Assembly: GCA_023411615.1 (NCBI GenBank)
Contig: JAEYOR010000060.1
Span: forward strand, 1 to 50,619
Source: Actinomycetes bacterium
GTDB lineage: Bacteria > Actinomycetota > Actinomycetes > Actinomycetales > Demequinaceae
DNA: 50,619 bases
Reading direction: 5' to 3'
A program made the translations under genes and the position numbers. How positions within the stretch are numbered: the stretch's first letter is position 1; every line of letters begins with the position of its first letter. The notes beneath the pieces are model-generated. The model did not search any database and was not told the origin of the DNA. It saw only the letters and a program-made list of their open reading frames with translations. Of the stretch, positions 1 through 7,646 are shown one piece after another.

Positions 1-4
1 CACC

Positions 5-188
5 GACCTCGCCACGCGTACCGCGCCCACCCGCACACCACTCTCGGGCGCCCCCGCGACGCCCACGGGCCGCGGGGCCGGGCTGGGCGCCGGACCGGCC
101 AGCTCCCGTAGCGTCGCGGCAGCACCCCAAATCCCCCCCCTCCCCCGAGACTGACCTCGCCACGCGTACCGCACCCACCCGCACACCA
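5..188. repeat. Imperfect direct repeat in 5' non-coding stretch
   Basis: A segment at 5-40 recurs at 153-188 with one mismatch in 36 bases, and weaker similarity continues for about 40 bases after each copy. The offset is 148 bases. No convincing gene was seen in 1-311: reading frames there lack a start site with a ribosome binding site and have no recognisable protein motif. The stretch also contains C-rich runs around 131-145. It may be a duplicated intergenic element or decayed sequence. Its function is unknown. Confidence 0.5.
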
Positions 189-311
189 ATCTGGGGTGCT
201 CACGCGACGGCCCCAGGCCACGGGACCCGGCGAAGGGCCGACGCTGGGGCTGGCCGTGGTGTGTGACACATCCGTGTCGGCACACTCCGCGAGCGCCGGT
301 ACTGTGGAGGA

Positions 312-1139
312 ATGACGCGTCCCGCCCAGACTGCGCCAACTTCCGTTGCCGCGTTCTTTGACGTGGACAACACAGTGATTCGCGGGGCGAGCGCATTCCA
401 CATTGCGCGCGGGCTCAAGCAGCGCGGCTATTTTCGCAATCGCGACATCATCCGTTTTGGCTGGGAGCAGCTGAAATACCTCATCTTTGGCGAGTCCAAG
501 GAGCAGATGGACACGGTCAAGGCCGAGGCGCTGTCGATCATCAAAGGCTGGTCGGTCGCCGAGATGGCGCAGATCGGTGAAGAGGTCTACGACGAGGTGC
601 TCGCGCTCCGCATCTTCCCCGGCACCAAGGCGCTCATTGACGAACACCGTGCGCAGGGCCACCAGGTGTGGTTTGTCACGGCAACTCCCGTTGAGATTGG
701 CCGTCTTATCGCCCGACGCTTGGGCGCCACCGGCGCTCTTGGCACCGTGGCCGAGCACAAGGGTGGGCACTACACGGGACGCCTTGTCGGCGACTTCATG
801 CATGGCGAGGCCAAAGCGGTGGGGGTGCGGGAACTCGCGGAGCGCACGGGCCTTGTCATCGAGAACTGCTTTGCTTACGGCGACTCGATGAACGACGCTC
901 CGATGCTCGCCGCCGTTGGCCACCCGTGTGCCATCAACCCCGATAGCCGCTTGCGCCGCCACGCGAAGAAGCAAGGGTGGCCCATCCAGGACTTCCGGGG
1001 GCGCAATCCCAACGGCCGACGCTCGATCGTCCGGGCGTCCATCACCGGTTTCGTCTGGGTAGTGATGAAGGTGATCCGGGCGGTCGGCCACCAGATTCTC
1101 CGCCCGTTCCGCGCGCTGCGCCGCCGCAAGCGCGCCTGA
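312..1139 (+). CDS. HAD-IB family hydrolase (SerB-like phosphatase)
   Basis: This 275-residue protein is a haloacid dehalogenase superfamily phosphatase, subfamily IB. HAD motif I reads DVDNT at residues 17-21, giving the nucleophile D17 and acid/base D19. A motif II-like FVTATP lies near residue 119, and the acidic motif GDSMND is at 190-195, so the catalytic set is intact. The C-terminal 40 residues form a hydrophobic or amphipathic helix followed by a very Arg/Lys-rich tail, which suggests membrane association. The family hydrolyses small phosphomonoesters such as phosphoserine or lysophospholipid phosphates; the substrate here is not known. GGAGG lies immediately before the ATG, rather close for a Shine-Dalgarno site, and a TACTGT box sits 6 nt upstream, so the message could also be leaderless. 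The stop codon falls inside a tandem repeat. Confidence 0.88.
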   Translation: MTRPAQTAPTSVAAFFDVDNTVIRGASAFHIARGLKQRGYFRNRDIIRFGWEQLKYLIFGESKEQMDTVKAEALSIIKGWSVAEMAQIGEEVYDEVLALRIFPGTKALIDEHRAQGHQVWFVTATPVEIGRLIARRLGATGALGTVAEHKGGHYTGRLVGDFMHGEAKAVGVRELAERTGLVIENCFAYGDSMNDAPMLAAVGHPCAINPDSRLRRHAKKQGWPIQDFRGRNPNGRRSIVRASITGFVWVVMKVIRAVGHQILRPFRALRRRKRA

Positions 1140-1187
1140 CCCGCCCCAGCGTCGGCCGCAAGCGCGCCTGACCCGCCGCAGCGTCGG
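1124..1187 (+). repeat. Two tandem copies of a 32-bp unit spanning the HAD stop codon
   Basis: The unit at 1124-1155 is repeated at 1156-1187 with one difference (ccgcccc against ccgccgc). It contains the last Lys-Arg-Ala codons and the TGA of the HAD gene, so the gene end is duplicated just downstream. Because 32 is not a multiple of three, the second copy is in another frame relative to the gene. This looks like a slippage duplication. Confidence 0.8.
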
Positions 1188-1218
1188 CGAAGACCGAGCT
1201 CCAGCGCGAACCGCCCCG

Positions 1219-1316
1219 CGAAGTTGCGAACCGCTGAGGTGAGCGACACGCCGGACACGCAGCCCGATTCCGCGAGCAGGCGCGGCGTGTCGCGCCGCGA
1301 GCGGTTCAGAACTTCG
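1219..1316. repeat. Nested inverted repeat (about 98 nt, cruciform-like)
   Basis: Outer arms at 1219-1235 and 1300-1316 are complementary at 15 of 17 positions. Inner arms at 1243-1253 and 1283-1293 (GCGACACGCCG and its exact reverse complement) pair perfectly over 11 bp, leaving a loop of about 29 nt. The element lies in the 283-nt gap between the HAD gene and the bS22 terminator. It has no U-tract on either side, so it is not a typical intrinsic terminator. A structured RNA, a small mobile palindromic element or a convergent-gene barrier are possible. Confidence 0.6.
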
Positions 1317-1378
1317 GAGGCCGCCGTTGCAGGCGCGACGCGGCCACAGCGTCGGGCGCGCGAGCCCCGGAGACGACA

Positions 1379-1409
1379 AAGCCCGCGACCTCAACCGAGG
1401 CGCGGGCTT
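1379..1409 (-). terminator. Intrinsic terminator after bS22 gene
   Basis: Inverted repeat AAGCCCGCG ... CGCGGGCTT with an additional CCTC/GAGG extension of the stem, 14 nt beyond the stop codon of the small ribosomal protein gene on the minus strand. On that strand the stem is followed by TTGTCG, a poor but usual tail for actinobacterial terminators. Confidence 0.7.
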
Positions 1410-1422
1410 GCTGTCGTGAGCG

Positions 1423-1521
1423 CTACTTCTTGTTGCGGCGCTGGTGACGCGTCTTGCGAAGCAACTTGCGGTGCTTCTTCTTGGACATGCGCTTGCGGCG
1501 CTTCTTAATGACGGATCCCAC
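1423..1521 (-). CDS. 30S ribosomal protein bS22 / AURKAIKE family small basic protein (32 aa)
   Basis: A 32-residue, extremely basic protein beginning MGSVIKKRRKR and ending RRNKK. It belongs to the AURKAIKE (mS38/COX24-like) family; in actinobacteria this peptide was identified in mycobacterial ribosome structures as bS22, sitting in the decoding region of the 30S subunit. The start is GTG at 1521, preceded on the minus strand by AGGAGG at ideal spacing, and the stop is TAG at 1423. The length is exactly what the family shows. It lies downstream of the HTH gene on the same strand and is followed by a hairpin terminator. The HAD / bS22 / BldC-like HTH neighbourhood is, from memory, common in high-GC Gram-positive bacteria. 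Confidence 0.92.
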   Translation of the reverse strand: MGSVIKKRRKRMSKKKHRKLLRKTRHQRRNKK

Positions 1522-1587
1522 GGACCCTCCTCAAAGAGAAAGCTAATGATGACGGGCGTCGACACGCGACGCGCGTGACACGGCTAC

Positions 1588-1818
1588 CTAGCCTACAGCC
1601 GTCACACCCGTCTCGTCATCCTCGCCAAAGGAGGCCGTCAGCGACGCGCGCTCGACAAATTCGCGTGCGGCGTCCTGGGGGACACGGAACGACTTTCCAA
1701 AGCGCACGGCTGGCAATTCGCCTGCATGCACCCAGCGGTACACCGTCATTCTCGAAACGCGGCACATCTCGGCGACCTCAGCAACGGTGAGGAAGCGGGG
1801 TGCGGAATTGTCAGGCAA
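1588..1818 (-). CDS. Helix-turn-helix DNA-binding protein (excisionase/BldC-like)
   Basis: A 76-residue protein whose core FLTVAEVAEMCRVSRMTVYRW is a MerR/excisionase-type winged helix-turn-helix, followed by a wing containing GKSFRVP. This is the arrangement in BldC-like small regulators, which bind DNA head to tail at direct repeats and control development or metabolism in actinobacteria. The start is TTG at 1818 with AGGAGA a few bases upstream on the minus strand. The C-terminal acidic tail (GEDDETG) is outside the domain. It precedes the bS22 gene by 66 nt and is probably cotranscribed with it. The regulated genes cannot be told from the sequence. Confidence 0.85.
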   Translation of the reverse strand: MPDNSAPRFLTVAEVAEMCRVSRMTVYRWVHAGELPAVRFGKSFRVPQDAAREFVERASLTASFGEDDETGVTAVG

Positions 1819-1993
1819 CGGATCTCCTCTTAAGCACTCGCCGCGTGTATCGGCCGAAAGCCACTCTCACTGTAGGGGCCAATGTGACTGTTGTGAAGGC
1901 GTGACAACGTGCCGATGATGTGGAAGGCGCATTTTTCGTGCCAAAGTGAGCAGTCGGGTCCGCGTTTCAGCGCCGGGCCCGCGAGGGAGACGC

Positions 1994-3367
1994 ATGGCAT
2001 CACAGCGCACAGTGCGCAAGTGGGTCGATCACCAGGTGGATCGCATCGCCCTGCAACACCCGGCGCGGCTCGCCTTGGGTGCCTTCGGCATGGTGATCCT
2101 GCTTTTCGCAGGTCTGTTGTCGTTGCCCGCCGCGACGGCGAGCGGGGTGCGCGCGCCCTTTGTCGACGCCCTCTTCACGGCCACCTCGGCCGTCTGCGTG
2201 ACGGGACTCAGCACCGTGGATGTGGGGACATACTGGTCACCGTTTGGCCTCGCGATCATGGGCGTTGCCATCAAGGTGGGCGGCCTGGGGATCATCACCC
2301 TCGCGTCGCTCGCAAGCCTTGCAGTCAGCCGACGCTTGGGCCTGACCCAGCGGATTCTCGCCGCAGGTGAGGCGCGCTCCACGGGCTTGGGAGACTTGCG
2401 CTCTCTTCTCACCACCATCGTGGCGGTGTCCACCGCGGCCGAGGTGATCATCTTCTTGGTGCTGCTCCCCCGCTTCCTCACTCTCGACTACGAGGTGGGC
2501 ACCTCGATCGGATACTCCGCGTTCTATGCGGTGTCCGCGTTCAACAACGCCGGCTTCTCACCGGACCCCATCGGGCTCACCCCCTACTCAGGCGACCTGT
2601 GGATGCTTGCGCCGATCGGCCTTGGCGTCGCGGTTGGTGCCCTTGGCTTCCCGGTGTACCTCAATATGTTGCGCGACTGGCGCCACCCCCGCCGGTGGAC
2701 GCTTCACACGAAGATCACCCTTGTCACGATCGTCACGCTGAGCCTGCTTTCCGCCGTGCTCCTCGCGGTGTTCGAGTGGTCCAACCCGGCCACGCTCGGT
2801 CACCACTCGACGGCGTCGACGATTGGCAACATCTTTTTCCAATCGATCAACCAACGCTCGGGTGGCTTCAGCTCCTTTGACATTGGCCAGGCACGCGAGT
2901 CGACGTGGCTCCTTGAGGACATCCTCATGTTCATTGGCGGCGGCTCAGGAGGCACCGCGGGCGGCATTCGCGTCACCACTATGGCGGTGCTCGTGCTCGC
3001 GATGTGGGCCGAAGCGCGAGGCCGCCGTGATATTGAGGCGTTTGGCAAGCGCATCGGCACCGAGGTGTTGCGGCTCGCAGTGTCGGTCACCTTGGTCAGC
3101 ATGCTCATCGTCACGGTGGGCACTGCGGTGTTCCTCATGCAGACGGGGCTCGAGCTTGACCGCGCGTTGTACGAGGTGATTTCCGCCTTTGCGACGTGCG
3201 GCTTGTCGACCGGCATCACCGGCAGTCTTGACGCCGACGCCAAGGTCACCTTGATTGTCATGATGTACGTGGGCCGCGTGGGCTCCATCACGTTGGTTGC
3301 GGCGCTAGCGTTGAACAAGCGTCGCCGTGCGGTCCGCTACCCGAACGAAAGGCCCCTCATTGGCTAA
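1994..3367 (+). CDS. trkH: TrkH family potassium uptake protein, membrane subunit
   Basis: A 457-residue polytopic membrane protein of the Trk/Ktr K+ transporter superfamily. The four pore-loop segments are visible: TATSAVCVTGLST, SAFNNAGFS, GGSGGTAGGIRV and SAFATCGLSTG, each carrying the central glycine of the selectivity filter. The size and the large number of hydrophobic helices fit KtrB/TrkH. The ATG at 1994 was chosen because GAGGGAGA precedes it; an in-frame start at 1946 would add 16 residues unlike the family. It overlaps the next gene, the cytoplasmic RCK regulator, by 8 nt, which indicates an operon and translational coupling. The complex imports K+ in response to nucleotide binding by the partner. 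Confidence 0.93.
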   Translation: MASQRTVRKWVDHQVDRIALQHPARLALGAFGMVILLFAGLLSLPAATASGVRAPFVDALFTATSAVCVTGLSTVDVGTYWSPFGLAIMGVAIKVGGLGIITLASLASLAVSRRLGLTQRILAAGEARSTGLGDLRSLLTTIVAVSTAAEVIIFLVLLPRFLTLDYEVGTSIGYSAFYAVSAFNNAGFSPDPIGLTPYSGDLWMLAPIGLGVAVGALGFPVYLNMLRDWRHPRRWTLHTKITLVTIVTLSLLSAVLLAVFEWSNPATLGHHSTASTIGNIFFQSINQRSGGFSSFDIGQARESTWLLEDILMFIGGGSGGTAGGIRVTTMAVLVLAMWAEARGRRDIEAFGKRIGTEVLRLAVSVTLVSMLIVTVGTAVFLMQTGLELDRALYEVISAFATCGLSTGITGSLDADAKVTLIVMMYVGRVGSITLVAALALNKRRRAVRYPNERPLIG

Positions 3368-4022
3368 TTCAAAGCAGAAGCAGGGCGTGCTGGTCATCGG
3401 CTTGGGTCGATTCGGGTCAGCACTCGCAGACACTCTCGACCTCATGGATGTGGATGTGCTCGCGGTCGAGCGCGACGCGGATCTCGTTGAGAAGTGGTCC
3501 TCCCGCCTGCCGGTTGTGGAAGCGGATGCGAGCGACCCCCGCGCGCTTGAACAGATTGGTGTTAAGGACTTTGGCGCTGCTGTGGTGGGCGTCGGGACGT
3601 CGCTTGAGGCGTCCGTGCTCATCACCGGCAACCTTGTTGACGTGGGCATTCCAGAGATTTGGGCCAAGGCGGTTTCCGCGGAGCACAAGCGCATCCTCGA
3701 GCGCATCGGTGCGCACCACGTGGTGTTGCCGGAGGCCGACGCTGGCAGCCGCGTCGCTCACTCTGTGGGCGGCAAGATGCTCGACTACATCGAGGTGGAG
3801 GACGGCTTCACCATCGTGAAGATGCGACCACCCACCGAGACGCACAACTTCCGGCTCGACCAGCTCGACCTGCGCAACAAATACGGCATCCAGGTCATTG
3901 GCGTGAAGAGCCCCGGCGAGGACTTCGTGTACGCGGGTCGTGACACGTACATCCGGCCTGATGACCTGCTTGTGGTGGCGGGTGACGGCGAGCTGCTCGA
4001 AAGATTTGCGCAGCGCCCCTGA
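3360..4022 (+). CDS. trkA: TrkA family potassium uptake regulator (RCK domains)
   Basis: A 220-residue cytoplasmic protein with an N-terminal RCK_N/Rossmann domain, GLGRFGSAL being the nucleotide-binding glycine motif near residues 13-21 and an acidic residue closing the second strand (AVERD). A C-terminal TrkA_C domain follows from about residue 140 (IVKMRPPTETHNFRLDQL, then VIGVKSPG). It gates the TrkH channel by binding ATP/ADP or NAD(H). The start is taken as TTG at 3360, preceded by GAAAGG and overlapping the trkH stop by 8 nt. A GTG at 3327 would add 11 residues without family support. Confidence 0.92.
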   Translation: MANSKQKQGVLVIGLGRFGSALADTLDLMDVDVLAVERDADLVEKWSSRLPVVEADASDPRALEQIGVKDFGAAVVGVGTSLEASVLITGNLVDVGIPEIWAKAVSAEHKRILERIGAHHVVLPEADAGSRVAHSVGGKMLDYIEVEDGFTIVKMRPPTETHNFRLDQLDLRNKYGIQVIGVKSPGEDFVYAGRDTYIRPDDLLVVAGDGELLERFAQRP

Positions 4023-4080
4023 CGCCGCCCGCCCTTGAGGAGTAGTGTCAAAGTGACTCGCACTCTGATTCGGGGGAATC

Positions 4081-4680
4081 ATGACTATCGCTGCTGTGAT
4101 CACACGAGGTCGCCGGGCGCAGAACCAACACACGCGTGCCGCCCGAGACGCAATTGCGGGCTATATCGCGTTGAGCGTGGCGCTCATTGCCGTGCTGGTG
4201 GTGCGAGCGGCCGACGCTGGAGAGGGACCGCGTAGCGACGGCCTATCGGCGCTTGTCACGTTGTCGGCGCTTGGGCTGATATTCGGCGGACTGTGGGGCT
4301 ACCTCGCCCTCGGCAATTGGATGTCCGACGCTTTGGCGAGTGCCGCTTCGCGGGGCGAGAACGTGCCCGCGCCGTGGAATGCCTGGGTCGCCTGGTTCAT
4401 CCCCTTGTACAACATCGTCATGCCCTACGTAGCGATGGGACGCCTGGCAAAGGGCGCACATGACTCGCGGGCAGGCGTCGGCGCGGCAGCGTGGTGGGCA
4501 GGGCTGGTGCTGGCGGTGGTAGCCGAAAGGGCGACGAGTGGCGGCGAGGCGAACGGGTCATCGGCATGGGCCATCGTGGGAGCCATTGCGCTCATCGTGA
4601 GCATTGCCGGACTCGTCACTGCCATCCGGCCGATCAGTTCGCACCTCGACACGCCCCCGTCTGGCCACGTGACAACCTGA
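4081..4680 (+). CDS. DUF4328 family membrane protein
   Basis: A 199-residue protein with about four to five membrane segments (near residues 24-42, 57-79, 98-118, 132-148 and 160-182). The stretch PWNAWVAWFIPLYNIVMPY, with its W-WF-P-N-P spacing, is the signature of the DUF4328 domain found in actinobacterial membrane proteins of unknown function. A GGGGGA Shine-Dalgarno-like run lies just upstream of the ATG. It follows the TrkA gene by 58 nt on the same strand but nothing ties it functionally to potassium transport. Confidence 0.7.
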   Translation: MTIAAVITRGRRAQNQHTRAARDAIAGYIALSVALIAVLVVRAADAGEGPRSDGLSALVTLSALGLIFGGLWGYLALGNWMSDALASAASRGENVPAPWNAWVAWFIPLYNIVMPYVAMGRLAKGAHDSRAGVGAAAWWAGLVLAVVAERATSGGEANGSSAWAIVGAIALIVSIAGLVTAIRPISSHLDTPPSGHVTT

Positions 4681-4792
4681 CGCCAAGGATCGCGAACCGA
4701 TTCTCGCGACTCCAAGGGCGACGTCACGGTCGCGTCTCGGTTGAGTTACGGCTTGCACCCAACGCTGTCGCCGAGCGAGGCGTCTTTCTAGC

Positions 4793-5764
4793 ATGAGCAA
4801 CATGAACGAATCGAAGGTGGGGACGGTGCGGCGTGGTCGCATCGGGATGATGGCCGCATTGATCGCGGCGATGGGTGTGCTGGCGGGTTGTTCAGCCGGC
4901 GATGACTCGGCGTACGACCCGGCTCCGGCCGCCGCTAACGAGGGCGCGGCGTACGACGCTGGCGGGGACAAGGCCGAAGGCGGCGGCGTTGCCGGAGACG
5001 GATCTGTGGCCCCGGCGGCCGACAACCGCTCGCTCATTGTCACGGGCTCGCTGTACATGACGGTGGATGATCCCATCGCGGCGGCCGATGCTGCAGCGGA
5101 CATCACCAAGCGCAATGGTGGGCGGGTGGACGCCCGGGACGAGACGGCGCCGCGCGAAACGGGAAGCCGTGCCTCGGCGGAGCTGACGTTGCGCGTTCCG
5201 TCCGCGAAGTTGGACGCCGTAGTTGACGAGCTCGATGCGCTTGGCACCACCGATTACTACAACACCTCCAGCATTGACGTCTCAACCGAAGTGATTGATC
5301 TCGACGCGCGAATCTCTACGCTGCGCGAATCGACCGCTCGCATTGAAGGCCTGCTCAAGGACGCGCAAAACATTGACGACATCATCGCGCTGGAGGACGA
5401 GCTGGCGAGCCGTCAGGCAACCTTGCAGAGCCTCGAGGCGCAAAAGCGCGGTCTCGACGACCAGGTGTCGATGTCAACACTCAATGTGTCCTTCACCACG
5501 GAGCCCGTCATTGTCGAAGAGGAAGACGACTCGCCCAAGAACTTTGTGGATGGACTCATCGCGGGCTGGGATGGACTCGTTGGTTTTGTGACAGTGGCGC
5601 TCACCGTGCTCGGCGTGCTGCTGCCGTGGATCGCGGTGCTCGCGTTGATCGTGTTCGCGATCGTGTGGCCGCTGCGCCGGCGCCGTGCAAACCGGCCGCC
5701 TGCTCCTCCTGCCCAGGGCCAGGTGTTCGCAACGCCGCCACCGCCGGCTCCGCCAGCGGAGTGA
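4793..5764 (+). CDS. DUF4349 domain-containing lipoprotein
   Basis: A 323-residue exported lipoprotein. The signal peptide ends in the lipobox MGVLAGC (lipidated Cys near residue 28), followed by a low-complexity Ala/Asp/Gly linker. The DUF4349 domain runs from about residue 80 (SLIVTGSLYMTVDDP) to 230, with a coiled-coil-like segment around residues 165-215 (ISTLRESTARIEGLL...). A C-terminal transmembrane helix (about 265-292) ends in RRRR and a proline-rich tail. The protein is thus anchored at both ends. Its function is unknown. ATG 4793 has only a distant SD; ATG 4802, three codons later, lies 7 nt after a TAGCAT box and may be the leaderless start. Confidence 0.82.
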   Translation: MSNMNESKVGTVRRGRIGMMAALIAAMGVLAGCSAGDDSAYDPAPAAANEGAAYDAGGDKAEGGGVAGDGSVAPAADNRSLIVTGSLYMTVDDPIAAADAAADITKRNGGRVDARDETAPRETGSRASAELTLRVPSAKLDAVVDELDALGTTDYYNTSSIDVSTEVIDLDARISTLRESTARIEGLLKDAQNIDDIIALEDELASRQATLQSLEAQKRGLDDQVSMSTLNVSFTTEPVIVEEEDDSPKNFVDGLIAGWDGLVGFVTVALTVLGVLLPWIAVLALIVFAIVWPLRRRRANRPPAPPAQGQVFATPPPPAPPAE

Positions 5765-5785
5765 TGCAACTGCTCAACGTATAGA

Positions 5786-5821
5786 ACACCCGTGCCGCCC
5801 CGACAGGTGCGGTGCGGGTGT
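5786..5821 (+). terminator. Intrinsic terminator after the DUF4349 gene
   Basis: A 13-bp stem (ACACCCGTGCCGC pairing with GCGGTGCGGGTGT, two G-U pairs) with a 10-nt loop begins 22 nt after the stop codon. The rest of 5822-5965 shows no gene. Confidence 0.7.
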
Positions 5822-5965
5822 CACTCGTTGGCCGTGGCTTCTGGGCGGTCCATCAGGTCGCCCAAGAACCCGCGCACGCGTTTGACGGCACGACCACACA
5901 TACGCGCGAGCTATGTGTCACCCCACGGGTGCGCAACGATTGGGCAGTAGTCTCCTGCACTGACC

Positions 5966-6457
5966 TCATCCATGGTCGTCCCCACGTTGCACCCGTGCTC
6001 GCCAGCGCGTGTGCCATGCCTCCCGCGCAGCGAGCAGGCCCGACATGCCGTAACACAGCACCGATATGTAGTACACCCATGACTCGGTCACCATGTTCAC
6101 GTCGCCTACTATGTAGACCGTCGCGGGCCAAGTCTTATCCAGTGTCGTCTTGAAACTCAGAATCGCCATGATCGCTAGGCCAAATGTGAGTAGCGTGAGA
6201 TTGACCGCCGCGTAGACCCCGTAACACACCGGTCGCGGACGCATCGCGGCAGGTAATGTGAGAATGACACCTAAGAAGGTGATCGGCGCGATAATCAGGT
6301 GGAAGAAAACGCCCCATTCGACGACCCCAGCGGCAAATAGAAGAAGGCCGACGGCGCCCGGGACACCAAGAAAGCCGAGATACACCACCCAATAGGGTTG
6401 ACTAAGAAACTTTGGTGCGCTAACCAACGATTGTTCCCCGAGAGATTTTGGGACCAA
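5966..6457 (-). CDS. Hypothetical four-helix membrane protein
   Basis: A protein of up to 163 residues with four clear hydrophobic helices (about residues 22-44, 48-70, 80-102 and 123-145) and an Arg-rich C-terminus. No family was recognised. The start is uncertain: the first in-frame TTG (6457) has no SD, while a TTG at 6424 is preceded by GGGGA and would give 152 residues. Codon use and base composition are less GC-biased than in the genes to either side. It lies 56 nt downstream of the orphan lipoprotein gene on the same strand, suggesting cotranscription. Confidence 0.55.
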   Translation of the reverse strand: MVPKSLGEQSLVSAPKFLSQPYWVVYLGFLGVPGAVGLLLFAAGVVEWGVFFHLIIAPITFLGVILTLPAAMRPRPVCYGVYAAVNLTLLTFGLAIMAILSFKTTLDKTWPATVYIVGDVNMVTESWVYYISVLCYGMSGLLAAREAWHTRWRARVQRGDDHG

Positions 6458-6513
6458 TCAAAGCACCAGCGCCTACAACCACCATGGGGCCGTTCACGCG
6501 ATGAGTACCGGGC

Positions 6514-6975
6514 TCATGCGGAGCCGGGCTGCCACACAAGATAGATAGGTCGAAAGTGTTCTGTGTCGCACCAATAGAAGGTCTCCAGCACGGACCAATC
6601 ATCCTCACGCGCGAAAGCGAGAGAATAAACGAGGTCAAACCTATCGACGGGAACTTGGAACCGGATTATCGACTCTCCCTCGCTCACGCTCCATTCATCG
6701 ATGGCGCGCGTGGTGGTAGCGGACCATTGCTCGTCCTTTGCGCATCCTGCGGGGTCACCTGCAGGAACCGAGAGCCCCTTCGACATGGTCGCGACACCAC
6801 GGCCGGTCGCCATATCCAACTCCAACCGATCCTCCGTGGTCGTGGATACCCACACCCCACCCCTAAACGGCCCATCCATCGTCGAGTCAGGAATCGGAGC
6901 GGAGCGCGCGCACGCCGCCACAAGCAACACCGCGAGCACGGCACCGACTACATTTCTCATCGAACTAATCCACAT
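6514..6975 (-). CDS. Hypothetical lipoprotein
   Basis: A 153-residue protein with a signal peptide and lipobox VLLVAAC (Cys near residue 22). The mature part has three further cysteines (PAGCAKDE, YWCDTEH and nearby) and many aromatic/acidic residues, with no recognised domain. ATG 6975 has GGTGAGG at good spacing; ATG 6960 (five codons later) is also possible. Its start overlaps or abuts the end of the degenerate reading frame listed at 6965-7452. Position and size would suit an immunity-type lipoprotein behind a toxin tail, but that is an inference only. Confidence 0.6.
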   Translation of the reverse strand: MWISSMRNVVGAVLAVLLVAACARSAPIPDSTMDGPFRGGVWVSTTTEDRLELDMATGRGVATMSKGLSVPAGDPAGCAKDEQWSATTTRAIDEWSVSEGESIIRFQVPVDRFDLVYSLAFAREDDWSVLETFYWCDTEHFRPIYLVWQPGSA

Positions 6976-7452
6976 GCGCAGGCCTCACCAGGTTGTATGT
7001 CATTGTGAAGTCAAGTTCTTGCGTCACCGTTCGGCCAGGAGTCGGCAACCACGCTATCGCGGTCCAGTCGCGCACACCCTGCAGGCCAGGGGCAAAATCT
7101 CCCAAGGCGAACCTAGTGAAAGACTCCCAACCCCCACAACGCCCCCAGCTCCAAGCCAGATCTCACGTCCGGTCCGGGATAGGCCTCCCGTCCCGAGTCG
7201 TACGTGGCCGCGCGATTCAGCATTGCGAGAGCCTGGTGCGCGGCTCTTCTGACAGCTGGCGAGCAGACTTATCCGTCCACGGCGAACCTGATGTCGTCAA
7301 GAAAAGTGCCGCGGCTTTGTTCGCGGCAAGGATCGCGCTGGCACGCTCGCGATTGTTGCGCGCATGCATTGCATCGCCCCTTAGTCTCGCGCATACCGCT
7401 TCCAGACCAGACGCATCCGCGAACGCCACCGGGTTGTGCGCTGCGAACCGGT
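6965..7452 (-). pseudogene. Possible degenerate C-terminal tail of an RHS-type protein
   Basis: The stretch 6976-7585 has no intact gene. Read on the minus strand, three frame segments join into protein-like text: about 7450-7217 contains NPVAFADASGLE, resembling the end of RHS cores (NPV.F.DPSGL); 7268-7113 contains LNRAATYDSGREAYPG; 7162-6965 contains WTAIAWLPTPGRTVTQELDF and ends in TAG. The first and third segments share a frame, so two compensating frameshifts would explain the arrangement. No N-terminal RHS repeats remain. The call rests on one short motif and on frame continuity, so it is tentative; the region could also be ordinary intergenic DNA. Confidence 0.3.
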
Positions 7453-7585
7453 GTGGCGGCCGACACGCTGCCAAACCCTGGGCACGACGCTTGAACACCG
7501 GCGTGTCGCGCGCGTCAGTGGTTCAAAAAGTAGGGAACCGCGGTGAGCGGTTCGTAGCTTGACGCGGGAGGCGTTTGTGAAAGAC

Positions 7586-7620
7586 AAAACCCCCGGCCAC
7601 CAACAGCGACCGGGGGTTTT
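7586..7620 (-). terminator. Strong intrinsic terminator after cellobiose phosphorylase
   Basis: A perfect 11-bp stem (AAAACCCCCGG with CCGGGGGTTTT) and 13-nt loop, flanked by A/T runs on both sides, lies 26 nt beyond the stop codon of the minus-strand gene. It can act in both directions. Confidence 0.9.
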
Positions 7621-7646
7621 GTGCAGGAAGGGCCTGCGGAAAAGTC

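Noticed and set aside
6420..6500. A hexapeptide-transferase-like phrase (VVVGAGALIGPKI) on the minus strand
   Set aside because: Too short, only one turn-like unit, with no flanking repeats; probably chance in a G-rich frame.
7535..7553. Small inverted repeat GAACCGC/GCGGTTC
   Set aside because: A 7-bp stem is too weak to call beside the strong terminator at 7586-7620.
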